Assembly: GCA_028280915.1 (NCBI GenBank)
Contig: JANQKX010000172.1
Span: forward strand, 1-9,923
DNA: 9,923 bases
Source: Kiloniellaceae bacterium
GTDB lineage: Bacteria; Pseudomonadota; Alphaproteobacteria; Kiloniellales; Kiloniellaceae
Direction: 5' to 3'
Below are positions 1 through 6,758 of the stretch, in pieces. Both the position numbers and the translations under genes were made by a program. Within the stretch, counting starts at the first letter, position 1. Each line of letters begins with the position of its first letter. The notes beneath the pieces were generated by a model. The model worked only from the letters and a program-made list of their open reading frames with translations, was not told where the DNA came from and did not search any database.

Positions 1-1
1 G

Positions 2-556
2 GACGTGCTGGCCCTGGGGGAAATGGGGATCGGCAATTCCACCAGCGGGGCCGCCCTTGCCATGGCCCTGTTCGGCGGCGCCGCGGAAGACTGGGTCGGA
101 CGCGGCACGGGCGTGGACGACAGCGGCCTGGACCGTAAGCGCAAGGTGGTGGCACCCGCCGTCGAGCTGCACCGGGAGGGGCTGGCGGACCCCTTGCAGG
201 TCTTGCGTTGCCTGGGCGGCCTGGAGCTGGCCGCCATCGTCGGCGCCGTTATCGCCGCCCGCCTGGCCCGGACCCCTGTATTGCTCGACGGCTACACCTG
301 TACCGCCGCCGCCGCGGTGCTCCACCGCATGGGCCCCAAGCTGTTGGACCACTGCGTGGTATCCCACCGCTCGGCGGAACCGGGGCATCAGCGCCTTATG
401 GAAGAGCTCGGCAAGGAACCCTTGATCGATATGGGGATGCGCTTGGGAGAAGGCTCCGGCGCGGTGCTGTGCATCCAGCTTTTGCGGGCCGCTTGCGTCT
501 GCCACGGCGGCATGGCTACCTTTGCCGAGGCGGGAGTCTCCGGCCCGGTGGACTAG
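2..556 (+). CDS. cobT: Nicotinate-nucleotide--dimethylbenzimidazole phosphoribosyltransferase, 3' part
   Basis: This enzyme transfers phosphoribose from nicotinate mononucleotide to 5,6-dimethylbenzimidazole, giving alpha-ribazole phosphate for the lower ligand of cobalamin. It is cytoplasmic. The reading frame is open from base 2, so the N-terminal part lies outside the window. About 184 residues remain, against roughly 340-350 for the family. Family landmarks run in order: GEMGIGN near the start, VGRGTGVDD, the PVLLDGY segment, SHRSAEPGH, and MRLGEGSGA near the end. The glutamate of the last motif (codon 449-451) matches the catalytic glutamate described for Salmonella CobT, so the visible half looks intact. 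In alphaproteobacterial cobalamin literature the same enzyme is sometimes named CobU. The next gene, regB, begins 57 bases downstream on the same strand with no clear terminator between, so read-through is possible. Confidence 0.93.
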   Translation, partial: DVLALGEMGIGNSTSGAALAMALFGGAAEDWVGRGTGVDDSGLDRKRKVVAPAVELHREGLADPLQVLRCLGGLELAAIVGAVIAARLARTPVLLDGYTCTAAAAVLHRMGPKLLDHCVVSHRSAEPGHQRLMEELGKEPLIDMGMRLGEGSGAVLCIQLLRAACVCHGGMATFAEAGVSGPVD

Positions 557-613
557 GGGCAAAAGCGCCTGGGATGTTGTTAGGGCCGTGGCGATAGAAA
601 AACCGGTAGATCC

Positions 614-1984
614 ATGGGGCGGGCAGACACAGGCGAGGCGGCGGTAAAGCCACAAAAGATCCCCCACCGGCGCTTGCGGGTGCGGACCCTGGTCATCATC
701 CGCTGGGTGGCCTTGCTGGGCCAGAGCCTGGCCCTGGCCGTGGTCTATTTTCTGTTCGGTCTGGATTTCGCCTTTATTCCGGCCATGGTGGTCATCGTTT
801 TATCCGGTTGTTTCAATGTGTTGGTGTCGGTCAGCCGGCCCAGTACCGCCTGGCTCAGCGAGCGAGGCGCGGCCTTTAGCCTGGGATTTGATATCTGCCA
901 ATTGGGTCTGCTTTTGTTGCTGACGGGCGGTCTGCAAAACCCCTTTGTCATCCTCTTGCTGGCGCCCCTCGCCATTTCCGCGTGGATCCTTTCAAGCCTA
1001 ACCACCATTTTTTTGACTCTGCTCGCCATCGGCATGGTGACCCTTTTGGCATTTTTTTCCTTTCCCTTGCCCTGGCCGTCGGGCGGGCCGGAATTGCCGA
1101 CGCTCTATCTCGCCGGGATCTGGGTCGCCATGGTCATCTCGATCATATTCATGGCTGCTTATGTGGGGCTGGTGTCCAAGGAAACCCGCCGTTTGTCCGA
1201 CGCCTTGACCGCCACCCGGTCCGCCCTGGCGCGGGAGCAGCGCTTGGCGGCCTTGGGAGGTTTGGCGGCGGCGGCGGCCCATCAACTGGGCAGCCCCTTG
1301 GGCACGGTGGCCGTGGTGGCCCGCGAACTGGAGCGGGATCTGCCGGAGGATAGTCCCCATCGGGAGGACGTGCAGCTGTTGCTGGCCGAAACCGGCCGCT
1401 GCCGGGATATCTTGGCCAGCCTGGCCGAAATGCCGGCCGAGGACGATGGTCTGGCCTACCGGCAAATTCCCTTGCGGGCCATCATCGAACTGGCCGCCGA
1501 ACCTCATCGGGACCCGGATATCAACCTGCAGATCACTCTGCCCAGTGGCGGCATGGCCGAAAATGGCGACGAACCCATGATCGGGCGCCATCCGGAGATC
1601 ATTCATGGCCTGGGGACCATTTTGCAAAATGCTTTCCAGTTCGCGCAAAAGACGGTCTATGTGGACCTGACTTGGAGCCCGGGTGAGGTATCGATTACCA
1701 TCGCCGACGATGGACCGGGTTTTGACGGCATGATGTTGAGCCAGATCGGCGAGCCCTATTTTTCAACCGCTCAGCACGACGGCCGCCGGGCAACGGCGGA
1801 TGGCCACATGGGTCTGGGTATCTTCATCGCCCGCGCCTTGCTGAGCCATTGGGGCGCTGAAATCAGCTTCGGCAACCGGGACGGTGGCGGCGGGCAGGCT
1901 CGCATTCTCTGGCCCCGGGCCCATATAGAAGAGTTGAACCAGGAATTATCCCATGCAAGCCGCCTTACCGAACCAAGATCCTGA
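614..1984 (+). CDS. regB: RegB/PrrB/ActS-type redox sensor histidine kinase
   Basis: This is a membrane sensor kinase of the RegB/PrrB/ActS family, which reads quinone-pool or respiratory redox state and phosphorylates RegA. The 456-residue protein starts with about six hydrophobic membrane segments (roughly residues 27-186). Between them lies GGLQNPF (105-111), the GGxxNPF heptapeptide implicated in quinone binding in this family. The dimerisation/phosphoacceptor region carries the H-box AAHQLGSP with H223. A cysteine in RCRDIL (C263) matches the redox-active cysteine known in Rhodobacter RegB. The ATPase domain shows the N-box (LQNA, N339), DDGPGF (365-370) and GLGIFIARALL (from 400). ATG 614 is the first start in frame after an upstream stop at 581-583, although no strong Shine-Dalgarno is seen. 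The 3' end overlaps regA by 32 bases, which indicates co-transcription and probably translational coupling. All residues needed for activity appear present. Confidence 0.95.
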   Translation: MGRADTGEAAVKPQKIPHRRLRVRTLVIIRWVALLGQSLALAVVYFLFGLDFAFIPAMVVIVLSGCFNVLVSVSRPSTAWLSERGAAFSLGFDICQLGLLLLLTGGLQNPFVILLLAPLAISAWILSSLTTIFLTLLAIGMVTLLAFFSFPLPWPSGGPELPTLYLAGIWVAMVISIIFMAAYVGLVSKETRRLSDALTATRSALAREQRLAALGGLAAAAAHQLGSPLGTVAVVARELERDLPEDSPHREDVQLLLAETGRCRDILASLAEMPAEDDGLAYRQIPLRAIIELAAEPHRDPDINLQITLPSGGMAENGDEPMIGRHPEIIHGLGTILQNAFQFAQKTVYVDLTWSPGEVSITIADDGPGFDGMMLSQIGEPYFSTAQHDGRRATADGHMGLGIFIARALLSHWGAEISFGNRDGGGGQARILWPRAHIEELNQELSHASRLTEPRS

Positions 1985-2522
1985 CGCCACCCGGCAAGCG
2001 CGCAGCCTATTGATCGTGGACGACGACCAGCGCTTTTGCGATCGCTTGGCCACGGCGATGGAAAAGCGGGGCTTTCAAGTGACCACGGCCTATAGCGTGG
2101 CCGATGGGCTGCGGCTGGCCGACAGCTTGCGGCCCCATTTCGGTGTGATCGACCTGCGGGTCGGCGACCATTCGGGTCTAGAAGTGGTGCGTGCGCTCAA
2201 GGACAGCCGGCCGGATGTTCGGGTCGTGGTCCTGACCGGCTACGGCAACATCGCCACGGCGGTCGCGGCGGTCAAAAACGGCGCCACGGATTACCTTTCC
2301 AAACCGGCCGATGCGGACCAGGTGGTGGCCGCCTTGCTGAAAGAGGCGGAAGACCTGCCGCCGCCGCCGGAAAACCCCATGTCCGCCGACCGGGTCCGCT
2401 GGGAACACATTCAAAGGGTTTACGAGCAGTGCGGCCGCAATGTGTCCGAGACGGCGCGGCGCTTGCGCATGCATCGGCGCACGTTGCAACGGATCTTATC
2501 CAAATACGCGCCCAAGGACTGA
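1953..2522 (+). CDS. regA: RegA/PrrA/ActR-type response regulator
   Basis: This is the DNA-binding partner of RegB. In phototrophic and other Alphaproteobacteria the family controls photosynthesis, respiration, carbon and nitrogen fixation genes in response to redox. The 189-residue length fits the family. The receiver domain has an acidic triad at D23-D25, the predicted phosphoacceptor D67 in VIDLRV, T95 in VVVLTGYGN, and K117 in SKPADAD. A proline-rich linker (PPPPENP, about 136-142) leads to the highly conserved block MSADRVRWEHIQRVYE. The C-terminal Fis-type helix-turn-helix spans about 163-182 (NVSETARRLRMHRRTLQRIL). This linker plus HTH is diagnostic of RegA and separates it from generic NarL or OmpR regulators. 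ATG 1953 lies inside the end of regB. The gene is convergent with the EAL gene downstream. No senC/prrC copper chaperone gene, often found beside regA in Rhodobacter, lies in the window. Confidence 0.96.
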   Translation: MQAALPNQDPDATRQARSLLIVDDDQRFCDRLATAMEKRGFQVTTAYSVADGLRLADSLRPHFGVIDLRVGDHSGLEVVRALKDSRPDVRVVVLTGYGNIATAVAAVKNGATDYLSKPADADQVVAALLKEAEDLPPPPENPMSADRVRWEHIQRVYEQCGRNVSETARRLRMHRRTLQRILSKYAPKD

Positions 2523-2547
2523 AGCGGCGCCCGACTTGCCCTCCAGT

Positions 2548-2567
2548 CCGGCCTTGGAATCAGCCGG
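2548..2567. terminator. Small hairpin between convergent regA and the EAL gene
   Basis: The inverted repeat CCGGC (2548-2552) / GCCGG (2563-2567) has a 10-base loop and sits in the 37-base gap between two convergent genes, overlapping the stop codon of the minus-strand gene. A pyrimidine-rich stretch follows on the plus strand, but there is no clean T-tract. It could act as a weak terminator; evidence is limited to the pairing and the location. Confidence 0.2.
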
Positions 2568-3777
2568 CGCCTTCCTCTTCCGGTTCCTCATAGCTCCGGG
2601 TGGCCGCCCGCTGCCGTGCCAGGGCGTCGGTAAGGCGCTGGACCTTTTCTTCCGACTTCATGGTACTGGCCCGCAAGTCGTTGATATGGAAACCTTGAAA
2701 GAGGGAGATGCCCAGGGCATGACCGATCTGGACAGCCTGGGGCCTATCGCAACGGCTCATGATAAAGCGGCTGTTGCCCACGGCCTTGACGGCGTTATAG
2801 AAGGCCTTCGCCCGGGGGCCGCCGAGGAAATCCGCCAAATCCAGGCTCCATTCACACTTCACCAGATCGAAGCCCAGCTTGGTGGGCGGTTCGATCGCCG
2901 TCAGGGTGTGATGGTTGAGGCCATCCAGGCAAATCCGATAGCCGCGGTCCCGCAGAAACTCGCGGGCGAACAAAAAGCCGCGGAAATCGGAAAAAATGTC
3001 AATGAGCTGGAATTCGATGAGGATGGAGTTGCGGCGGTTGCCGTTGAGGGCGGCGTCCAGCTCCAAAAACTCCGGCGAGGTGATCGTCGTCACATTGAGA
3101 TTTATACTGAAGGACTTGTGCAAGGAAGCATCGTCATTGCGCATGAGAATGGCGATCATGCGCCGGTCCAGTTCCCGGGTTAAATCTTGAAACAGCCAGG
3201 GATTGGCCAAAACGTCGCAATTGGGCAGTAGGTTGGTGGCCAGGTTCTCGATGGAGATGTGAATTTCATCAAATATCGGCTCCGGCACGGTGCCGGGCAC
3301 CATGGCGCAGATAGGCTGCCGGCCCATCATGGACGAAAGGTCCGCCTGTTGGATCGTGTTGTGCAGGATCGTTAGCTGGGAAGAATCGATGGGGTCCGCC
3401 TGGCGGGCGGGCGGGGCTGCGCGCCGGGCCGCGGCCAAAAGGGCGTTGTCGGCGGCGATCCTATGTTCGTCATAAACCGCGGTCAGTTTTTGTACTCGGG
3501 CGATGTCGGTGGCCAGGTTGTACCAGCTTATGAAGTGGGCATCGGCGTTGGGTTTTAGCAGCAGTGGGTCTTGCGCGAAGAGCCGGTGCAGGCGGTCTAG
3601 GGCGTCTTCGATGACTCCGTTGCTGCCCGATTTCAGCACAATGGCCAGGTCGTCGTTGTGTAGTTTGAAATGGGCGCCCTCGAAGCGCTGGGCCAAGGGC
3701 AGGGCGATGCTCTCGGCGGTTCGCAGGTGTTTGGCCTGGCGGCTATAGGGTTGAAGCCGAGATAGATGCACCAGCAT
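2560..3777 (-). CDS. Atypical EAL-domain protein with vestigial GGDEF-like N-terminus; start uncertain
   Basis: Residues about 195-370 align by eye with an EAL fold: SINLNVT (224-230) at the usual SVNLS position, LIEFQLID (253-260) at LEITE, RICLDGLNHH (281-290) at ALDDFGTG, DLVKCEW (304-310) at the KID strand, and FQGFHI (360-365) at the terminal QG motif. The EAL tripeptide is not recognisable and the paired aspartates read DG, so c-di-GMP hydrolysis is unlikely. A binding or scaffolding role is inferred. Residues 1-70 resemble a worn GGDEF domain, with HNDDLAIVL (40-48) where GGDEF would be. The C-terminus (from about 374) is charged and possibly coiled. ATG 3777 is chosen (TTG 3780 is adjacent), but neither has a Shine-Dalgarno. 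The frame stays open to a TGA at 3919-3921, and the upstream translation looks domain-like, so the gene may begin further 5' or carry a frameshift. It is convergent with regA. Confidence 0.75.
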   Translation of the reverse strand: MLVHLSRLQPYSRQAKHLRTAESIALPLAQRFEGAHFKLHNDDLAIVLKSGSNGVIEDALDRLHRLFAQDPLLLKPNADAHFISWYNLATDIARVQKLTAVYDEHRIAADNALLAAARRAAPPARQADPIDSSQLTILHNTIQQADLSSMMGRQPICAMVPGTVPEPIFDEIHISIENLATNLLPNCDVLANPWLFQDLTRELDRRMIAILMRNDDASLHKSFSINLNVTTITSPEFLELDAALNGNRRNSILIEFQLIDIFSDFRGFLFAREFLRDRGYRICLDGLNHHTLTAIEPPTKLGFDLVKCEWSLDLADFLGGPRAKAFYNAVKAVGNSRFIMSRCDRPQAVQIGHALGISLFQGFHINDLRASTMKSEEKVQRLTDALARQRAATRSYEEPEEEGAG

Positions 3778-3931
3778 CAAGCTGCCGCTCGGCTTTCTGG
3801 AGCGGGCAAGGCGGTCGATGGTATCCCGAAAGCCAAGTTCGGCGGAGGGGCTCTTCGACGGGCTGGGCGAGGCTAAGGCGATCTGTCGGTTCCTGTTTGG
3901 TGTCCGCGTCGCGCGCGTTCAGGTGGCATGA

Positions 3932-3960
3932 TTGTTGTGCAAGTAAATCAAGTATATAAT
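3932..3960 (+). promoter_or_regulatory. Predicted sigma70-type promoter for gmhA-hldE
   Basis: A perfect TATAAT -10 box lies at 3955-3960, with TTGTTG at 3932-3937 as a -35 box and a 17-base spacer. The patch is AT-rich against a GC-rich background. It lies about 90 bases upstream of the gmhA start, implying a leader of roughly 80 bases. The -35 matches only the TTG half of the consensus. No experimental support is available from sequence alone. Confidence 0.55.
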
Positions 3961-4046
3961 ACAGCTGCTTGCCAGTTCCTTAAGTCCGGCGGAATTGGCG
4001 GAAGTTGAGGAATTCCTTGCTTTGGGGCGCCGGATGAACTACCCGG

Positions 4047-4673
4047 ATGCCTGGTTGTTTTTCCCGATCGGGGTGGGGGCCGTCTGCTCTGTTCGATCTT
4101 GACGCATATTTTGAGACTGAGTTTCGCGAGCACCAGGACGTCGCCGCCGCAACCTTCGCGGCCGTGAAGGCGCCTTTTGGCCGGTTGGTGGCCGAATCCT
4201 GCCGCGCGCTTTCCGGTGGCGGTAAGCTGATCTTTTTTGGCAACGGCGGCTCGGCGGCGGACGCCCAGCATTTGGCCACTGAATTGACCGTGCGCTTCAG
4301 CCAGAACCGGGCGCCCATTGCGGCTTTGGCCCTGACCACGGACAGCTCGGCCTTGACCGCGATCGGCAACGATTTCGGCTTTGACCAGCTCTTTGCCCGG
4401 CAGTTGCGGGCCTTGGGCCGTCGCGGCGATGTGGTTGTCGGCATCAGCACCTCAGGGAAAAGTCCCAATGTTTTGAAGGCATTGGATGTCGCACATGAGA
4501 TCGGTGCGGTGCCTGCGGCCTTTTCAGGCCAGGACGGCGGGGCATTGGTCGGCTTGGCCGATCCCTTGATCCTGGTGCCCTCGTCGACCACCGCGCGCAT
4601 CCAGGAGATGCACATCCTTATCGGGCAGATGTTGTGCGGTGCCATCGAACGGCAGCTGGGGCTGGTGGCGTGA
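4047..4673 (+). CDS. gmhA: Phosphoheptose isomerase (sedoheptulose 7-phosphate isomerase)
   Basis: This cytoplasmic enzyme converts sedoheptulose 7-phosphate to D-glycero-D-manno-heptose 7-phosphate, the first step towards ADP-heptose for the LPS inner core. The 208-residue protein is a SIS-fold sugar isomerase. It shows FGNGGSAADAQH (64-75), the following acidic residue E79, the segment LTTDSSALTAIGNDFGFD (96-113), ISTSGKSPN (133-141) and IQEMHILIGQ (185-194). E79 and H189 match the catalytic Glu and His of GmhA. Members usually begin just before the DLDAYF segment (here 17-22). The first 15 or so residues are an unusual, unconserved-looking extension, forced because ATG 4047 is the only ATG before that segment. 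No clear Shine-Dalgarno precedes it, whereas an out-of-frame ATG at 4034 has GGGG upstream. The stop overlaps the hldE start by four bases, so the two are one operon. Confidence 0.94.
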   Translation: MPGCFSRSGWGPSALFDLDAYFETEFREHQDVAAATFAAVKAPFGRLVAESCRALSGGGKLIFFGNGGSAADAQHLATELTVRFSQNRAPIAALALTTDSSALTAIGNDFGFDQLFARQLRALGRRGDVVVGISTSGKSPNVLKALDVAHEIGAVPAAFSGQDGGALVGLADPLILVPSSTTARIQEMHILIGQMLCGAIERQLGLVA

Positions 4674-6145
4674 CCGATAATTCGGACCTGGGCGTCCTCT
4701 TGGACGGCTTGGCGGCGGCCCGCTTGCTGGTGATCGGCGACGTGATGCTGGATCGCTTTATTTACGGCAAGGTGGAGCGTATTTCGCCGGAAGGCCCGAT
4801 CCCGGTCCTGCAGATCCAGCGGGAATCCCTGATGCTGGGCGGGGCCGGCAACGTGCTGCGCAATGCCGCTGCCTTGGGGGTCAACGCCAGATTGATTGGC
4901 GTGGTGGGCGATGACACGACCGGTCGGGAGGTTGCGGCCTTGACCGAAGGCGCGGCCGAACTCATCACGGAAAAGGGACGCCGAACCACGCAAAAGGAGC
5001 GTTTTGTCGCGCAAGGGCAACAGCTCTTGCGGGCGGATCGGGAAGATCCACGCCTGTTGACGTCCGCTCTGGCCGCGGAAATCCTCACCGCTGCGGAAAA
5101 GCACCTGACCCCGGGGACGGTCCTGGTGTTGTCCGATTACGGAAAAGGCCTGCTGTCCGACGAGGTGACGGCGGGGCTCATCGAACGGGCGCGGGCCGGC
5201 GGTCATGACATTGTGGTCGATCCCAAGGGTCAAAACTACCGGCGCTATCGGGGTGCTAGCATCGTGACGCCGAACAAAAAGGAACTGCAAGGGGCAACGG
5301 GCCTGCCGGTCGCCACTGATGGGGAAGTCCTGGCCGCCTGCCGCCAGGTGGTGACCGATTGCGGTATCCATGCGGTCTTGGCCACCCGCAGCGAGCAGGG
5401 CATGACCCTTTTTGACGGCGGTCGCGGAAACCCGACGGCTCCGGACGGCCAGGTCCACCACCTGAGTGCCATTGCGCGGGAAACCTTCGACGTTTCGGGG
5501 GCCGGCGACACGGTGGTGGCCGTGCTGGCGGCCGCCTTGGCCTGCGGCGCGTCTTTGGTGGATGGGGCCCGTTTGGCCAATGCCGCCGCCGGTATCGTGG
5601 TCGGCAAGGTGGGGACCGCCGTGGTGCACCCCCCCGAATTGCTCAAGGCTTTGCATAGCACTGATCTGATGGCCAGCGAAGACAAGCTGATGAACCTGGA
5701 TTCCCTGCTGGAACGGGTGGCCATTTGGCGGCGCTCGGGCCTGCGGGTGGGCTTCACCAACGGCTGTTTTGATTTGCTGCATCCGGGGCATGTGTCGCTT
5801 TTGTCCCAAGCCCGCGCGGCCTGTGACCGGCTGATCGTGGGCTTGAACAGCGATCACTCCGTGCGCCGCTTGAAAGGACCGGAGCGGCCGGTGCAGAACG
5901 AAGCGGCCCGGGCGACGGTCCTGGGTTCCTTGGAACCGGTCAGCCGCCTGGTTGTCTTTAATGAAGACACGCCCATCAAACTCATCGAGAGCATCAAGCC
6001 CGACGTCTTGATCAAGGGCGCCGATTACCGCCTCGACCAGGTGGTGGGCGGAGACATCGTGCAGTCCTATGGCGGCGAAATCCTCTTGGCGGCCTTAAAG
6101 GAAGGGCATTCCACCACGCGGACCATCAAAAAGCTGAGCGAATAG
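4670..6145 (+). CDS. hldE: Bifunctional heptose 7-phosphate kinase / heptose 1-phosphate adenylyltransferase
   Basis: HldE (RfaE) phosphorylates heptose 7-phosphate at C1 and later transfers AMP to heptose 1-phosphate, giving ADP-heptose for LPS core assembly. The GTG at 4670 is preferred over ATG 4634 because it overlaps the gmhA stop as GTGA and gives the family-typical N-terminus leading into LLVIGDVMLDRF (19-30). The protein is then 491 residues, normal for the fusion. The kinase half is a PfkB/ribokinase fold with ERISPEGPIPVL (36-47), GGAGNVLRNAAALG (57-70) and the signature DVSGAGDT, with catalytic-base candidate D280. The adenylyltransferase half starts near 358 with GFTNGCFDLLHPGH (361-374), a cytidylyltransferase-like nucleotide-binding motif with HPGH, followed by GLNSD (391-395) and IKGADY (448-453). 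Both halves look complete. The partner genes gmhB and hldD are not in the window and must lie elsewhere. Confidence 0.95.
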   Translation: MTDNSDLGVLLDGLAAARLLVIGDVMLDRFIYGKVERISPEGPIPVLQIQRESLMLGGAGNVLRNAAALGVNARLIGVVGDDTTGREVAALTEGAAELITEKGRRTTQKERFVAQGQQLLRADREDPRLLTSALAAEILTAAEKHLTPGTVLVLSDYGKGLLSDEVTAGLIERARAGGHDIVVDPKGQNYRRYRGASIVTPNKKELQGATGLPVATDGEVLAACRQVVTDCGIHAVLATRSEQGMTLFDGGRGNPTAPDGQVHHLSAIARETFDVSGAGDTVVAVLAAALACGASLVDGARLANAAAGIVVGKVGTAVVHPPELLKALHSTDLMASEDKLMNLDSLLERVAIWRRSGLRVGFTNGCFDLLHPGHVSLLSQARAACDRLIVGLNSDHSVRRLKGPERPVQNEAARATVLGSLEPVSRLVVFNEDTPIKLIESIKPDVLIKGADYRLDQVVGGDIVQSYGGEILLAALKEGHSTTRTIKKLSE

Positions 6146-6156
6146 AGCTGATCAAC

Positions 6157-6621
6157 TCAGTGAGGGTCTGCCAGCTGGTGCAGGCGTTTGGCGGCGGTTT
6201 CGGCGAAGCGGTGCAGCAGGGCCCGCCGGCGGGTGCCGTTGAGGCTGTAGCTCGCGGAGTCCCGCAGGATCGTGGCGCCATAGGCGTCCGCCACCATCAG
6301 CCCCACGTCTGGTGGGATCACGTCCTGGGGAAAATCTTCCGGCACGGCGAAAAAGAAGGCATCACAGTATTCCAGGTATTCGGGCCACTTTTGATCGCTG
6401 CGAAAGTCCTCCAAGCTGCTTTTGATCTCGATGATGGTAAATCGGGATTTGCCGTCCAGGGCGATGAGATCCACCCGGCGGCCGCTGCGCAGGGTGAACT
6501 CGCTCAGGCTGGTCATGCCCAAGTGCCGGACCGCCCGCGCCAATCCGCGGGCCAAGTCGACGGCGGTACGGTCCCGTTCCGTCGCGACAGTGGCAAAGGG
6601 ATCAAGAGGGGTCCAGGACAT
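6157..6621 (-). CDS. mmcB: MmcB family DNA repair protein (PD-(D/E)XK-like)
   Basis: The 154-residue protein matches the MmcB family, described in Caulobacter as a DNA-damage-induced factor in mitomycin C tolerance. The fold is nuclease-like: E41 in LSEFTL, D51 in RRVDLIALD, and the E65-x-K67 pair in IIEIKSS form a PD-(D/E)XK-style site. Further conserved landmarks are DFRSDQKWPEYL (72-83), FFFAVPEDFP (89-98) and LMVADAYGA (108-116). Length is typical and the protein should be soluble and cytoplasmic. ATG 6621 is the start used. The 15 bases before it are pyrimidine-rich with no Shine-Dalgarno. The gene is convergent with hldE (11-base gap) and divergent from the downstream EAL gene, with a good promoter candidate in the shared intergenic region. 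Family membership is secure; the molecular activity is inferred from the fold. Confidence 0.9.
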   Translation of the reverse strand: MSWTPLDPFATVATERDRTAVDLARGLARAVRHLGMTSLSEFTLRSGRRVDLIALDGKSRFTIIEIKSSLEDFRSDQKWPEYLEYCDAFFFAVPEDFPQDVIPPDVGLMVADAYGATILRDSASYSLNGTRRRALLHRFAETAAKRLHQLADPH

Positions 6622-6665
6622 GAAGAGGTCTCGACAGAAGCGCGGTTTATGCTAGAGGTATTTCA

Positions 6666-6693
6666 ATTATCGAGCCTTTTCTGGAATGTTCAA
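6666..6693 (-). promoter_or_regulatory. Predicted sigma70-type promoter for mmcB
   Basis: Read on the minus strand, TTGAAC (6693-6688) and GATAAT (6671-6666) are separated by 16 bases. TTGAAC matches TTGACA at four of six positions and GATAAT matches TATAAT at five of six. The -10 box ends 44 bases upstream of the mmcB ATG, a reasonable leader length. Confidence 0.45.
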
Positions 6694-6715
6694 CGCTATT
6701 GGTAGGCCTAATCAT

Positions 6716-6730
6716 TTTCATTAAGGGTTC
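6716..6730. promoter_or_regulatory. Possible LexA-like half-site pair (TTTC-N7-GTTC)
   Basis: Alphaproteobacterial LexA boxes follow GTTC-N7-GTTC. Here TTTC (6716-6719) and GTTC (6727-6730) are separated by seven bases, matching seven of eight defined positions. It lies between the divergent mmcB and EAL genes, upstream of the predicted mmcB -35 box and about 29 bases before the EAL start. A one-mismatch hit in a region this size is expected by chance about one time in ten, so support is weak apart from the SOS link of the mmcB family. Confidence 0.2.
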
Positions 6731-6758
6731 GTTTTATAACCTTTGATAATCTTTAGCG

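Noticed and set aside
1260..1280. GGC-rich repeat in regB
   Set aside because: It encodes the alanine run directly before the conserved H-box and reflects ordinary GC-rich codon use rather than a mobile or regulatory repeat.
2440..3183. Plus-strand open frame of about 247 codons across the regA end and the EAL gene
   Set aside because: It overlaps the conserved regA C-terminus in another frame and runs antisense to the EAL gene, whose fold is recognisable; no motif supports it.
3980..5857. A long open frame on the minus strand antisense to gmhA and hldE
   Set aside because: It lies opposite two clearly conserved genes, has no recognisable domain, and is rich in His, Gln, Arg and Pro, as expected from the antisense of high-GC coding DNA.
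6745..6750. GATAAT as a -10 box for the second EAL gene
   Set aside because: No acceptable -35 hexamer is found at 16 to 18 bases upstream, and the box is only eight bases before the GTG start.
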